Shown: positions 14,694-23,002 of the stretch, piece after piece
Layout of the letters: every line of letters begins with the position of its first letter
How positions within the stretch are numbered: the first letter of the stretch is position 1
NCBI RefSeq assembly: GCF_009600315.1
Contig: NZ_WIWC01000052.1
Coordinates: forward strand, 1 to 32,011
Length of the DNA: 32,011 nt
Direction of reading: 5' to 3'
From: Pseudomonas helleri
GTDB taxonomy: Bacteria; Pseudomonadota; Gammaproteobacteria; Pseudomonadales; Pseudomonadaceae
Translations under genes and position numbers: made by a program
Notes under the pieces: model-generated
The model's input: the letters and a program-made list of their open reading frames with translations, nothing else
Told to the model about the DNA's origin: nothing
Databases searched by the model: none

Positions 14694-15719
14694 ATGACTG
14701 AACAGCGCGCTATTGCGGTCTTGGGAGGCGGAAGCTTTGGCACCGCCGTGGCCAACTTGCTGGCAGAAAATGGTCATCGCGTACGCCAATGGATGCGCGA
14801 TCCCGAGCAAGCCGAGGCGATCCGGCTTAATCGAGAAAACCCACGCTACCTTAAAGGCATCAAAATTCATCCCGGGGTTGAACCGGTTACAGATCTGCAA
14901 GTGACACTTGATGACTGTGATCTGTGCTTTGTGGCGTTACCTTCCAGTGCCTTGCGCAATGTGCTGGCCGAGCATGCCGAGCGCTTGAGCGGAAAAATGC
15001 TGATCAGTCTGACCAAAGGGATTGAAGCACACAGTTTTAAATTGATGAGTGAAATCCTTGAGGAAATAGCCCCGCAAGCCCGAATCGGGGTTTTGTCCGG
15101 GCCTAATCTGGCGCGCGAGGTGGCAGAACATGCCCTGACAGCAACCGTGGTGGCCAGTGCCGATGAGGCGCTGTGCACCCATGTTCAGGCGGCGCTGCAT
15201 GGCCGTACTTTTCGCGTATACGCCAGTGCTGACCGTTTTGGCGTTGAGTTGGGCGGGGCATTGAAAAACGTCTACGCGATTATGGCCGGCATGGCCGTGG
15301 CGCTGGGGATGGGTGAAAACACCAAGAGCATGCTGATTACCCGTGCGCTTGCAGAAATGACCCGCTTTGCGGTCAGCCAAGGGGCCAATCCGATGACCTT
15401 CCTGGGACTGGCCGGTGTCGGTGATTTGATCGTGACCTGTTCGTCGCCCAAGAGTCGTAACTATCAGGTGGGTTTTGCCTTGGGGCAGGGCTTGAGCCTT
15501 GAAGAAGCCGTCACCCGTCTGGGTGAAGTCGCCGAGGGTGTTAATACGCTCAAAGTACTCAAGGAGAAGGCTCAGGAATTGAATGTGTACATGCCACTGG
15601 TTGCCGGCTTGCACGCCGTCCTTTTTGAAGGACGCACACTTGCGCAAGTCATCGAATTACTGATGCGTGCTGAACCCAAGACCGATGTCGACTTTATCTC
15701 CCCGAGTGGTTTTAACTAA
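14694..15719 (+). CDS. gpsA: NAD(P)-dependent glycerol-3-phosphate dehydrogenase (GpsA)
   Basis: 341 residues from the ATG at 14694 (MTEQRAIAVL), which matches the start of other Pseudomonas GpsA proteins; the upstream in-frame ATG at 14679 lacks a ribosome-binding site. The enzyme reduces dihydroxyacetone phosphate to sn-glycerol 3-phosphate for phospholipid synthesis. The Rossmann fingerprint is LGGGSFGTA (10-18), and the catalytic lysine is K191 in GGALKNVYAI. SLTKGIE and SGPNLAREV are further signatures. It is followed by the DUF4389 gene after 15 bases, forming an operon. Confidence 0.96.
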   Translation: MTEQRAIAVLGGGSFGTAVANLLAENGHRVRQWMRDPEQAEAIRLNRENPRYLKGIKIHPGVEPVTDLQVTLDDCDLCFVALPSSALRNVLAEHAERLSGKMLISLTKGIEAHSFKLMSEILEEIAPQARIGVLSGPNLAREVAEHALTATVVASADEALCTHVQAALHGRTFRVYASADRFGVELGGALKNVYAIMAGMAVALGMGENTKSMLITRALAEMTRFAVSQGANPMTFLGLAGVGDLIVTCSSPKSRNYQVGFALGQGLSLEEAVTRLGEVAEGVNTLKVLKEKAQELNVYMPLVAGLHAVLFEGRTLAQVIELLMRAEPKTDVDFISPSGFN

Positions 15720-15734
15720 ACGAAGGAGCAGCAC

Positions 15735-16058
15735 ATGAATGATTCCAAAAATGCCCCGAAGTACGAGTCCATTGTTTTGCGTGTGCTGTGGATGCTGGTC
15801 TTCCTTCTGGTCTGGCAAGTCGCGCAGCTGGTGCTTGGCGGGCTGGTACTGGTGCAACTGATATTCCGTCTGGTCTACGGTGCGCCTAATGGCGGGCTGA
15901 TGAGCTTTGGTGACAGCCTTAGCCAGTATCTGGCGCAAATAGGCCGCTTTGGCAGCTTTCAAACTGAGCAAAAACCCTGGCCATTCGCTGATTGGCCGAC
16001 GGCGCGTGCGCCAGAGGGCGAGGCGCCTTATGTGGCCAGCACCGAGAGCAAGCCATGA
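15735..16058 (+). CDS. DUF4389 family inner-membrane protein
   Basis: 107 residues with one or two membrane helices (about 14-47: VLWMLVFLLVWQVAQLVLGGLVLVQLIF), a RLVYGAPNGGLMSFGDSLSQYLAQI segment typical of DUF4389, and a hydrophilic C-terminal tail. Its function is not known. GGAG lies well placed before the ATG. It is between gpsA and sixA in a tight operon: the sixA ATG overlaps its TGA. Confidence 0.88.
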   Translation: MNDSKNAPKYESIVLRVLWMLVFLLVWQVAQLVLGGLVLVQLIFRLVYGAPNGGLMSFGDSLSQYLAQIGRFGSFQTEQKPWPFADWPTARAPEGEAPYVASTESKP

Positions 16059-16504
16059 AACTGTGGGTTTTACGACACGGAGAAGCGGAGCCATACGCCC
16101 GGCGTGATGCTGAACGTGCACTGACTGCCCGAGGGCGTGAACAGGTGCGGTGCAGTACAGCTTACCTTGAGGGCAAACCGCTGGATCGCATCTGGGTCAG
16201 TCCCTATGTGCGGGCGCAGCAAACCGCCGCGTTGGTGTGTGAAGTGCTGGGGTTTACGGGGGAGTTGAAAACCGTGCCGTGGCTGACGCCAGACAGCGAA
16301 CCCAGATATGCCGCCAGCCGACTCCCTGATGATGGGCACGTGCTTCTGGTGAGTCATCAGCCTTTCGTGGGCGACTTGATCAGCCTGCTTCAATTCGGCC
16401 ATTTGCGTCAGCCACAGCCCATGCAAACAGCGAGCCTTGCAGAACTTGAAGGTGAGTGGCCTCTGGCCGGCAGCATGACATTGCTGGGTGTGGTTAATTC
16501 CTGA
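16055..16504 (+). CDS. sixA: Phosphohistidine phosphatase SixA
   Basis: 149 residues of the histidine phosphatase branch that includes SixA. The catalytic LRHGEA motif has H8 as the phosphoacceptor; the second active-site histidine is H101 in LLVSHQPFVGDL. R16 or R17 and WVSPYVRAQQTA complete the phosphate pocket. SixA removes phosphate from histidine residues (originally described on the ArcB phosphotransfer domain, later on the nitrogen PTS). The start overlaps the DUF4389 stop (ATGA), so translation is coupled. Confidence 0.9.
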   Translation: MKLWVLRHGEAEPYARRDAERALTARGREQVRCSTAYLEGKPLDRIWVSPYVRAQQTAALVCEVLGFTGELKTVPWLTPDSEPRYAASRLPDDGHVLLVSHQPFVGDLISLLQFGHLRQPQPMQTASLAELEGEWPLAGSMTLLGVVNS

Positions 16505-16623
16505 CTCTCCTTGCGACAGTGAAGCACTGGCTACAGCTCAGTGCGGTTGCACAAAGGTCGCAGAGTGAAACATAGTTCAGGTGATACAGACCTCAGCAAC
16601 ACTCTCTGACCCAGGAATGCCAC

Positions 16624-17067
16624 ATGAGTATATGGACCCGCGTGCCCGATCTGGCACACCTCAACGCGATGCGTAAAAACACCATTTGCGACGTGCTCGA
16701 TATCACGTTTGATGCGTACGACGATGAATCAATCACGGCAAGCATGGTGGTTGACCATCGCACTCACCAGCCTTTTGGCTTGCTGCATGGTGGTGCTTCC
16801 GTGGTTCTGGCTGAAACCCTGGGTTCAATGGCCAGTTACCTGTGCATCGATTCCCAAAAATTTTATTGCGTGGGATTAGAGGTTAACGCCAACCACCTGC
16901 GCGGTGTGCGCAGCGGTCGTGTCAGTGCTGTCGCGCGGCCGATCCATATGGGGCGCACAACCCATGTGTGGGACATCCGCCTGACCGATGAGAGCGGTAA
17001 ACTCAACTGCATATCCCGACTGACCGTAGTGGTAGTGCCATTGGGTGACCCGCCGCCAGTGCGGTGA
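16624..17067 (+). CDS. Hotdog-fold acyl-CoA thioesterase (PA1618/YdiI-like)
   Basis: 147 residues, a single hotdog domain. The catalytic region is PFGLLHGGASVVLAETLGS: H55-G-G and E64 match the histidine and the glutamate nucleophile/base of the YdiI/MenI and PA1618 group, with Q49 as the probable third residue. NANHLRGVRSGRVSAVARPIHMGRTTHVWDI fits the CoA-binding face. It should hydrolyse aryl- or acyl-CoA thioesters. From memory, P. aeruginosa PA1617, an AMP-binding protein, lies next to the orthologue; no such gene is present here. No terminator was found before it. Confidence 0.88.
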   Translation: MSIWTRVPDLAHLNAMRKNTICDVLDITFDAYDDESITASMVVDHRTHQPFGLLHGGASVVLAETLGSMASYLCIDSQKFYCVGLEVNANHLRGVRSGRVSAVARPIHMGRTTHVWDIRLTDESGKLNCISRLTVVVVPLGDPPPVR

Positions 17068-17176
17068 TAATGGTCATGCGGTGGCCGGTGTGGCGTCACT
17101 CATGGCGTATCTATAAGTTGTTATAAAGAAATTTCCTACAGACAATAAGGCGTATTCCTACACATGGACGCCTTGT

Positions 17177-17977
17177 ATGTCTCGGCAGATTTTTTTCGCC
17201 CACGCCAACGGTTTTCCATCGGCCACCTACGGTAAGTTATTCGCTGCCCTCGCACCGGACTTTGCGGTCACTCATCTACCGTTGCACGGGCATGATCCAC
17301 GTTTTCCGGTAGACAACAATTGGCACAATCTGGTGGATGAGCTGATTTTTCATCTGCAACAGCAAGACGGCCCCGTCTTGGGTGTAGGTCATTCCCTAGG
17401 CGGGATGCTGCACCTGCACGCGGCGTTGCGCTGTCCGCATCTGTACAAAGGTGTGGTCATGCTGGATTCACCGGTTCTGACCTTGATGGATCAGTGGGTG
17501 ATTCGCGCCGCCAAACGATTTGGTTTTATCGACAGATTGACCCCTGCCGGACGAACGGTAGGGCGTCGTGAGGAGTTTTCTGATCATGCGGCGGCCAGGG
17601 ACTACTTGGCCAGCAAGTCGCTGTTTCGTAGTTTCGACCCCGATTGTTTTGAGGCTTATTTGGCGCATGGCCTGCATCCGGTCGAAGATCGATTGCGTTT
17701 GCGCTTTGACCCTGCAACAGAAATCAACATCTACCGGGGTGTTCCTCACACCAGCCCCGGCAGTGCGCGCTCCCTGCAAGTGCCCTTGACTGTGGTATCC
17801 GGTCGAGACAGTCGTGTGGTTATGCGACATCATGCCAAAGCCGTAGCGCGCATGCCCAACGGCGAGTCAATGAGTGTGCCGGGCGGACATATGTTCCCGC
17901 TGGAACAGCCCCATGAAACGGCGGCCTTGCTTAAAGACATTTTTGCCCGCTGGACGCTTCGTCACTCTGGACATTAA
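17177..17977 (+). CDS. Alpha/beta hydrolase (PA1621-like)
   Basis: 266 residues. The nucleophile elbow is GHSLGG with S73; the catalytic histidine is H238 in PGGHMFPLE, and D211 in SGRDSR is the likely acid. The oxyanion region HANGF (8-12) is of the short HxNGxP type. The substrate is unknown. The start codon has only a weak ribosome-binding site. Its stop is 12 bases before the next hydrolase gene, so the two form an operon, in the same order as P. aeruginosa PA1621-PA1622. Confidence 0.88.
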   Translation: MSRQIFFAHANGFPSATYGKLFAALAPDFAVTHLPLHGHDPRFPVDNNWHNLVDELIFHLQQQDGPVLGVGHSLGGMLHLHAALRCPHLYKGVVMLDSPVLTLMDQWVIRAAKRFGFIDRLTPAGRTVGRREEFSDHAAARDYLASKSLFRSFDPDCFEAYLAHGLHPVEDRLRLRFDPATEINIYRGVPHTSPGSARSLQVPLTVVSGRDSRVVMRHHAKAVARMPNGESMSVPGGHMFPLEQPHETAALLKDIFARWTLRHSGH

Positions 17978-17989
17978 AGAGCCTATTGC

Positions 17990-18844
17990 ATGAGTTTTGT
18001 GGTTGAAGAAATCCGCTTGAGCCTGCCGCATATCGAGCTTGCTGCGCATATTTTCGGCCCGGAAGACGGCTTGCCCGTAATAGCCCTGCACGGCTGGTTG
18101 GACAACGCCAACAGCTTTGCGCGGTTGGCCCCCAAGCTTCAGGGGCTGCGTATCGTCGCACTGGACTTTGCCGGGCATGGCCATTCGGATCACCGGCCGT
18201 GCGGAGCAGGCTATGCACTAGCGGACTACGCCTTTGATGTGTTGCGCGTGGCAGAGCAGTTGGGCTGGAAGCGCTTTGCTCTATTGGGGCACTCTTTGGG
18301 CGCGATTGTTTCAGTGGTCATTGCTGGCGCATTTCCCGAGCGCATCACGCACTTGGCGCTGATTGACGGCATTTTGCTGCGAAGCGGCCCCGCAGAGGAT
18401 GCAGCCCGGCAAATGGGCAAAGCCCTGCAAGCTCAACTTGACCTCCAAAATAAGCACAAATCAGTGCACCCAACACTGGAGCGGGCGATTGATGCGCGAA
18501 TGAAAGGCATGGTCGCGGTCAGTCGAGAAGCGGCAGAGCTTTTAGCCCTGCGTGGGCTGATGCCCGTCCCCGGCGGCTATAGCTGGCGCAGCGACAGTCG
18601 CCTGACTTTGCCGTCACCTGTGCGCCTGACTGACGAGCAGGCCATGTCGTTTGTTCAGCGAGTGGCGTGCCCGACTAAATTGGTCGTGGCTGAGCAGGGT
18701 ATGCTGATTGATCATCCCGAGTTGCTGGAGCGTCTACCCTTCACTCTTGAACGGTTGGCCGGGGGGCATCATTTGCACCTGAATGACGAGGCGGGCGCCA
18801 TCCTTGTTGCAGACTGTTTCAATCGGTTCTTCGCTGCTCCTTGA
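17990..18844 (+). CDS. Alpha/beta hydrolase (PA1622-like)
   Basis: 284 residues. The oxyanion segment is ALHGWLDN (H34-G35), DFAGHGHSD follows strand 4, and the nucleophile is S102 in LLGHSLGAIVS. The C-terminal catalytic histidine is in LAGGHHLHLN, and VVAEQGMLIDHPE probably supplies the acid. It belongs to the serine-hydrolase/epoxide-hydrolase-like group; the substrate is unknown. The ribosome-binding site is weak (aagag), consistent with coupling to the upstream hydrolase. Confidence 0.88.
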   Translation: MSFVVEEIRLSLPHIELAAHIFGPEDGLPVIALHGWLDNANSFARLAPKLQGLRIVALDFAGHGHSDHRPCGAGYALADYAFDVLRVAEQLGWKRFALLGHSLGAIVSVVIAGAFPERITHLALIDGILLRSGPAEDAARQMGKALQAQLDLQNKHKSVHPTLERAIDARMKGMVAVSREAAELLALRGLMPVPGGYSWRSDSRLTLPSPVRLTDEQAMSFVQRVACPTKLVVAEQGMLIDHPELLERLPFTLERLAGGHHLHLNDEAGAILVADCFNRFFAAP

Positions 18845-18894
18845 CTTGCGGCAACCAACTGCCGAGGCTTGGCGGGTTGAAATGGGAGACAACC

Positions 18895-18993
18895 ATGATA
18901 GATCTCTACACCGCTGCGACCTCGAAAGGCCATCCGGTCTCTATCGCATGGATGCACAATGACACGTCACCGCTGCGTGGCATGCGCCGATGA
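18895..18993 (+). pseudogene. Glutathione S-transferase N-terminal relic
   Basis: A 32-codon frame with a good ribosome-binding site (gggagac before the ATG) begins MIDLYTAATSKGHPVSIA, which is the start of a YfcG/YghU-type glutathione S-transferase (first beta strand and the glutathione-binding loop). After SIA it changes to unrelated residues and stops at 18991-18993, overlapping the ATG of the DUF4892 gene. The simplest reading is a deletion that removed nearly all of a gst gene between the hydrolase and DUF4892 genes; P. aeruginosa has, as I recall, a gst-like gene at this place. The relic may still couple translation into the next gene. Confidence 0.65.
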
Positions 18994-19808
18994 AGCATTC
19001 TGCCCGTCTTATTCTGGCGTTGGGTTTGGCTTGTTCAAGTCCTCTGCTGTGGGCCGCCGATGTTCCCGGCAGCCTTGATTTGCCGGGTGTTCCGCGCCTG
19101 GCCGACGCACAAATCGTCGATTACACCGTTCGCCCTGATGTTGAGCGCATTTACCCGCTCGGCTCAATTCGCAAGATCAGTGGTCGATTGCGCTTTGAAG
19201 CACAGCTCAATACCCGCGGTCAGACCACCGCAGTGACTTACGAATTGCCTGCTGAACACAGTGCAACCGAAGCGTTCACCGCTGCCCGGCAAGCCCTGCA
19301 AGCACAAGGCGCCGAATTGCTGTTTTGGTGCCAGGCGCGTGATTGTGGTGAAAGCAGCCTGTGGGCAAATGAGGTGTTCGGTAACTCAAAACTGACGGGT
19401 TCAGATGAGCAACAGACCTATTTGTTGCTGCGTCGGGCGGCCCCCGAGCAAAACCAGCTGGTTGCCTTGTATGGCATCGACCGGGGCAACCGCAAAGCCT
19501 ACTTGCATGTTGAACAAATGCAGGCGAACACCGACCTCGGTCAGTTGCTGCCCACTTCGGCCACCTTGCAACGTCAGTTGAAAAGCACGGGCGAGCTGGA
19601 CTTTCCTAAACTCACAGGTGAGCCGGATGCACAGTGGCTGACCCTGATTTCACGCGCATTGAACCTTGATACCACCGCCCGAGTCAGCTTGACCGGCAGC
19701 CAAGCCTCAGCATGGCGCGATGCGCTGATCGGTAAAGGAGTACGGGCCACTCGTATGGAGCTGGGCAACAGTCAGGCCAAAGGTTTGCATATCGAGTTGC
19801 TGCGCTAG
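18990..19808 (+). CDS. DUF4892 exported protein
   Basis: 272 residues with a signal peptide (cleavage probably after LLWAA, about residue 23). The mature protein has a family-typical start, LPGVPRLADAQIVDY, a FWCQARDCG segment with two close cysteines (a possible disulfide in the periplasm), and a C-terminal half with ARVSLTGSQASAWRDALIGKGV that resembles OmpA-type/peptidoglycan-associated regions. Function is not established. The ATG overlaps the stop of the gst relic. Confidence 0.82.
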   Translation: MKHSARLILALGLACSSPLLWAADVPGSLDLPGVPRLADAQIVDYTVRPDVERIYPLGSIRKISGRLRFEAQLNTRGQTTAVTYELPAEHSATEAFTAARQALQAQGAELLFWCQARDCGESSLWANEVFGNSKLTGSDEQQTYLLLRRAAPEQNQLVALYGIDRGNRKAYLHVEQMQANTDLGQLLPTSATLQRQLKSTGELDFPKLTGEPDAQWLTLISRALNLDTTARVSLTGSQASAWRDALIGKGVRATRMELGNSQAKGLHIELLR

Positions 19809-19818
19809 TCATGCAGTT

Positions 19819-19847
19819 ACGACGGCTACGTTTGGCGTAGCCGTCGT
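19819..19847 (+). terminator. Probable intrinsic terminator after the DUF4892 gene
   Basis: A perfect 12-bp GC-rich stem (19819-19830 with 19836-19847), loop tttgg, starts 11 bases after the stop. The following ctcttatt is only a weak T-run. Confidence 0.7.
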
Positions 19848-19881
19848 CTCTTATTCACGTTGTATTTTCTGCGGAACACAC

Positions 19882-20931
19882 ATGCTCAATAACGATCGCC
19901 TGCTGGTGCAGATTCTGCTTCTGGTGTTGTTTGGTGCCAGTCTGTGGGTGATGGCACCTTTTTGGTCGGCTTTGTTCTGGGGCGCGGTGCTGGCGTTTGC
20001 CAGTTGGCCGTTAATGCGCTTGCTGACACGTGCCCTCGGGGGCCGTGAGTCAATGGCGGCGGGAATCCTGACGCTGGGCTGGATGCTACTGGTTGCCGGG
20101 CCGCTGGTGTGGCTGGGGTTCAACTTGGCTGACCATGTGCGCGACGCCACCACCTTTGCCAAAGACGTTCAGCTCGAAGGTTTTCCTGAGGCGCCGACAT
20201 GGCTGGCAGGGATTCCCTTGATCGGCGATCGTCTGGTGAGCATGTGGGACACCATTGACGAGCAGGGCGCAGCCTTGTTGGTGTCCATCAAACCTTATCT
20301 GGGGCAGGTGGGTAATTGGTTGTTAGCACGCAGTGCGCAAATTGGTGGCGGCATTCTGGAGCTGACGCTCAGTATTGTTTTTGTCTTTTTCTTCTACCGT
20401 GACGGCCCACGTCTGGCCGCCTTTGTTCACGGACTGCTGGAGCGATTGATCGGCGAGCGTGCAGATTACTATCAGGAGTTGGTGGCAGGTACGGTCCAGC
20501 GTGTCGTCAATGGTGTCATCGGTACGGCCGCTGCTCAGGCCTTGCTGGCGCTGATCGGTTTTTTGATTGCTGGTGTGCCGGGTGCTCTGGTGCTTGGGCT
20601 GGCCACATTTTTGCTAAGCCTGATTCCCATGGGACCGCCGCTGATCTGGATTCCGGCCACAGCTTGGCTGGTCTGGAAAGGCAACTATGGAATGGCGATC
20701 TTCCTGGGCATTTGGGGCACGCTGATCATTAGCGGTGTCGACAACGTACTCAAGCCTTACCTGATCAGTCGAGGTGGCAACTTGCCCTTGGTCATCGTCT
20801 TGCTGGGAGTCTTCGGAGGCTTGATTGCGTTTGGCTTTATCGGCCTGTTTATCGGCCCCACCTTACTGGCCATCGCCTATAGCCTGCTGGTGGACTGGAG
20901 CGCCAGCCAGCAGAACAAAGATAAGGTTTAA
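19882..20931 (+). CDS. AI-2E transporter/PerM family permease
   Basis: 349 residues with about eight membrane helices: two hairpins near the N-terminus (8-75), a soluble segment (about 85-150), and helices from about 155 to 335. The central block ILELTLSIVFVFFFYRDG and the C-terminal SGVDNVLKPYLISRGGNLPLVIVLLGVFGGL are diagnostic of the family. Members include the TqsA AI-2 exporter and Na+/H+ antiporters, so the name does not prove AI-2 transport. The stop codon is separated by one base from that of the convergent methyltransferase gene. Confidence 0.9.
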   Translation: MLNNDRLLVQILLLVLFGASLWVMAPFWSALFWGAVLAFASWPLMRLLTRALGGRESMAAGILTLGWMLLVAGPLVWLGFNLADHVRDATTFAKDVQLEGFPEAPTWLAGIPLIGDRLVSMWDTIDEQGAALLVSIKPYLGQVGNWLLARSAQIGGGILELTLSIVFVFFFYRDGPRLAAFVHGLLERLIGERADYYQELVAGTVQRVVNGVIGTAAAQALLALIGFLIAGVPGALVLGLATFLLSLIPMGPPLIWIPATAWLVWKGNYGMAIFLGIWGTLIISGVDNVLKPYLISRGGNLPLVIVLLGVFGGLIAFGFIGLFIGPTLLAIAYSLLVDWSASQQNKDKV

Positions 20932-20932
20932 A

Positions 20933-21403
20933 TTAGCCGAATTTGGGCCCGGAGCGGGTGTTGTTGCCCTTGGCCAAGCGGTCGTAGAGCACCACATTGA
21001 CCGTGGCTGCGAGATTCATGCAGCCATTGGTCGGGATATAAATAACGTCTTCGCACCAGTCCAGCACGTCTTTGCCCAGCGAGCCGTCTTCGGGACCGAA
21101 AATATAGATCGCGCGATCCGGGTGAGTGTACTCAGGCAGGGAGCGCGCACCTTCAACCATCTCGACCGCGACCGGGATGCAACCCAGAGGAATGATTTTT
21201 TTGAGGTCATCAATGCCGATGAGTGGAATATCCTGATGGACTTTCTTGGTATCGGTGATGAAATCGCGGGCGCGTTCATAGCGCTTGCCGGTGTAAAACA
21301 CCGACGCCACGTTATAGCAACCAGCGGCGCGCATCACCGAACCGACGTTTTCCGGTGATTTGGGGTTATATAAACCAATGCAGCTGTACCGTTTGTTTGC
21401 CAC
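20933..21403 (-). CDS. SPOUT (TrmH-family) RNA methyltransferase
   Basis: 156 residues from the GTG at 21401-21403, which has gaagg upstream; the frame also reads upstream to 21445 but the added residues do not look family-like. The three SPOUT motifs are present: NPKSPENVGSVMRAA (motif 1), IFGPEDGSLG (motif 2) and IPTNGCMNLAATVNVVLYDR (motif 3), which form the trefoil knot and bind S-adenosylmethionine. The single-domain length resembles TrmL (2'-O-methylation of tRNA position 34), but the target is not shown. Confidence 0.88.
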   Translation of the reverse strand: MANKRYSCIGLYNPKSPENVGSVMRAAGCYNVASVFYTGKRYERARDFITDTKKVHQDIPLIGIDDLKKIIPLGCIPVAVEMVEGARSLPEYTHPDRAIYIFGPEDGSLGKDVLDWCEDVIYIPTNGCMNLAATVNVVLYDRLAKGNNTRSGPKFG

Positions 21404-21507
21404 GTGCCGTTGCCCTTCAGAAAAAAGACGGGAGTATAACGGCACAGCGCCAACAGACGTCTCGCTTCAGATCAAATACGCCCACAAAACCTATTGAAAG
21501 TGACGGA

Positions 21508-22905
21508 TCATGCGGCCCTTATCCGTTTTTTTGCCGTGCGCATAAGGCGTATGCCCAGCATAAGCGTAGCGCAGGTGAGGCCAACAATCAAACCTTGCCA
21601 AAGACCACTTGGGCCATTAGCTTGGCCAAGCCAGTCAGTCAATCCCAACGCGTAGCCTACCGGCAAGCCAATGCCCCAGTAGGCAAACAGTGTCAGGATC
21701 ATGGTCACGCGGGTGTCCTGATAACCGCGTAGCGCGCCGGCAGCGGTGACTTGAATGACATCGGAAAACTGATACAGCGCCGCAAACATCAACAACATGC
21801 TCGCCACTTCAATCACCCTAGGGTCGGCGGTATACACCGTCGCAATGTGCCCGCGTAACAGCACAATCAGGCTCGCAGAAATACACGCCCATACCAGCGC
21901 CGTTCCCATTCCCGCACCGGCCACAAAGCGCGCCTCTCTGGGCTGTCCGCGGCCCAATGCCTGGCCTACACGCACAGTGATCGCCATGCCCAGCGAATAG
22001 GGAATCATAAACACCAGTGAGCTGAAGTTCAGAGCAATCTGATGGCCCGCTACAACGGTAGCGCCCAAGCTGCCGATGAGCAGCGCAATCACGGCAAAAA
22101 TGCTGGATTCGGCAAAAACCGCGATACCGATGGGCAGGCCGACACTGAGCAACCGCTTGATAATTGCCCATTGTGGCCATTCAAAGCGGCTGTAAACCTG
22201 GCTTGACTGATAAATCGTTCCGCGATAAGTCCACACCACCATGCCCAGTGCCATAAACCACATGACAATGGCTGTCGCCCATCCGCAGCCCACGCCACCC
22301 ATGGCCGGTACGCGAAAGTGGCCATAAATGAAGATGTAGTTGAGAGGGATATTCAGGGCTAGCGCGCAGAGGCCGAGTACCATGCTGGGCCGGGTTTTGC
22401 CCAGGCCATCGCTGAAGTTACGCAACACGCAATACAGGCCTACGGCAGGCATACCGCTGGCAATGCCGTGCAAGTAGCCCATGCATGGCTCAATCAAGTC
22501 AGGCGCGACGTTCATCACATGCAGCAGCGGCTCTGCGCCGATCAACAAAAACGCTGCACATAGTCCGGTCATCAGCGCCAGCCAGAGGGCCTGGCGTACG
22601 ATGGGGCCAATATCATCGTGCGTGTCAGCGCCGAATCGCTGAGCGACTTTGGGCGTAGTCGCGAGCAAGATGCCTGACATCAACAGAAACACTGGCACCC
22701 AGATTGAGTTGCCCAGTGCCACGGCAGCCAGATCGCGAGGCCCGACACGCCCTGCCATGACGGCATCGACAAAACCCATTGCGGTGGTGGCGACCTGGGA
22801 GACGATGATTGGCAACGCCAGCGCCAACAGCGCGCGCACCTCGGTAATAACCCGGGCCACCCGGCTGGCGCCCTTGGAAGGCAGGTTGTGTGTTGCAGAG
22901 TTCAC
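21508..22905 (-). CDS. MATE-family multidrug efflux pump (NorM/PmpM-like)
   Basis: 465 residues with 12 predicted membrane helices. The first helix pair, LALALPIIVSQVATTAMGFVDAVMAG, and the repeated GLPIGIAVFAESSIFAVIALLIGSLG in the second half are typical of the NorM branch. Such pumps export cationic drugs and fluoroquinolones using Na+ or H+. The start is a GTG at 22903-22905 with a weak ribosome-binding site. From memory, P. aeruginosa PmpM (PA1361) lies in the same neighbourhood as pdxB (PA1375), which fits, although different genes lie between them here. Confidence 0.92.
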   Translation of the reverse strand: MNSATHNLPSKGASRVARVITEVRALLALALPIIVSQVATTAMGFVDAVMAGRVGPRDLAAVALGNSIWVPVFLLMSGILLATTPKVAQRFGADTHDDIGPIVRQALWLALMTGLCAAFLLIGAEPLLHVMNVAPDLIEPCMGYLHGIASGMPAVGLYCVLRNFSDGLGKTRPSMVLGLCALALNIPLNYIFIYGHFRVPAMGGVGCGWATAIVMWFMALGMVVWTYRGTIYQSSQVYSRFEWPQWAIIKRLLSVGLPIGIAVFAESSIFAVIALLIGSLGATVVAGHQIALNFSSLVFMIPYSLGMAITVRVGQALGRGQPREARFVAGAGMGTALVWACISASLIVLLRGHIATVYTADPRVIEVASMLLMFAALYQFSDVIQVTAAGALRGYQDTRVTMILTLFAYWGIGLPVGYALGLTDWLGQANGPSGLWQGLIVGLTCATLMLGIRLMRTAKKRIRAA

Positions 22906-23002
22906 AAGCGAATATCCAAAGTATTAGCGCACAAAGCCGAGAATTGTACGCTTGCCTCCAAGGCCCGCAAACCTTGAGTTTCAGTTGTGCTTTCACTCGC
23001 GT

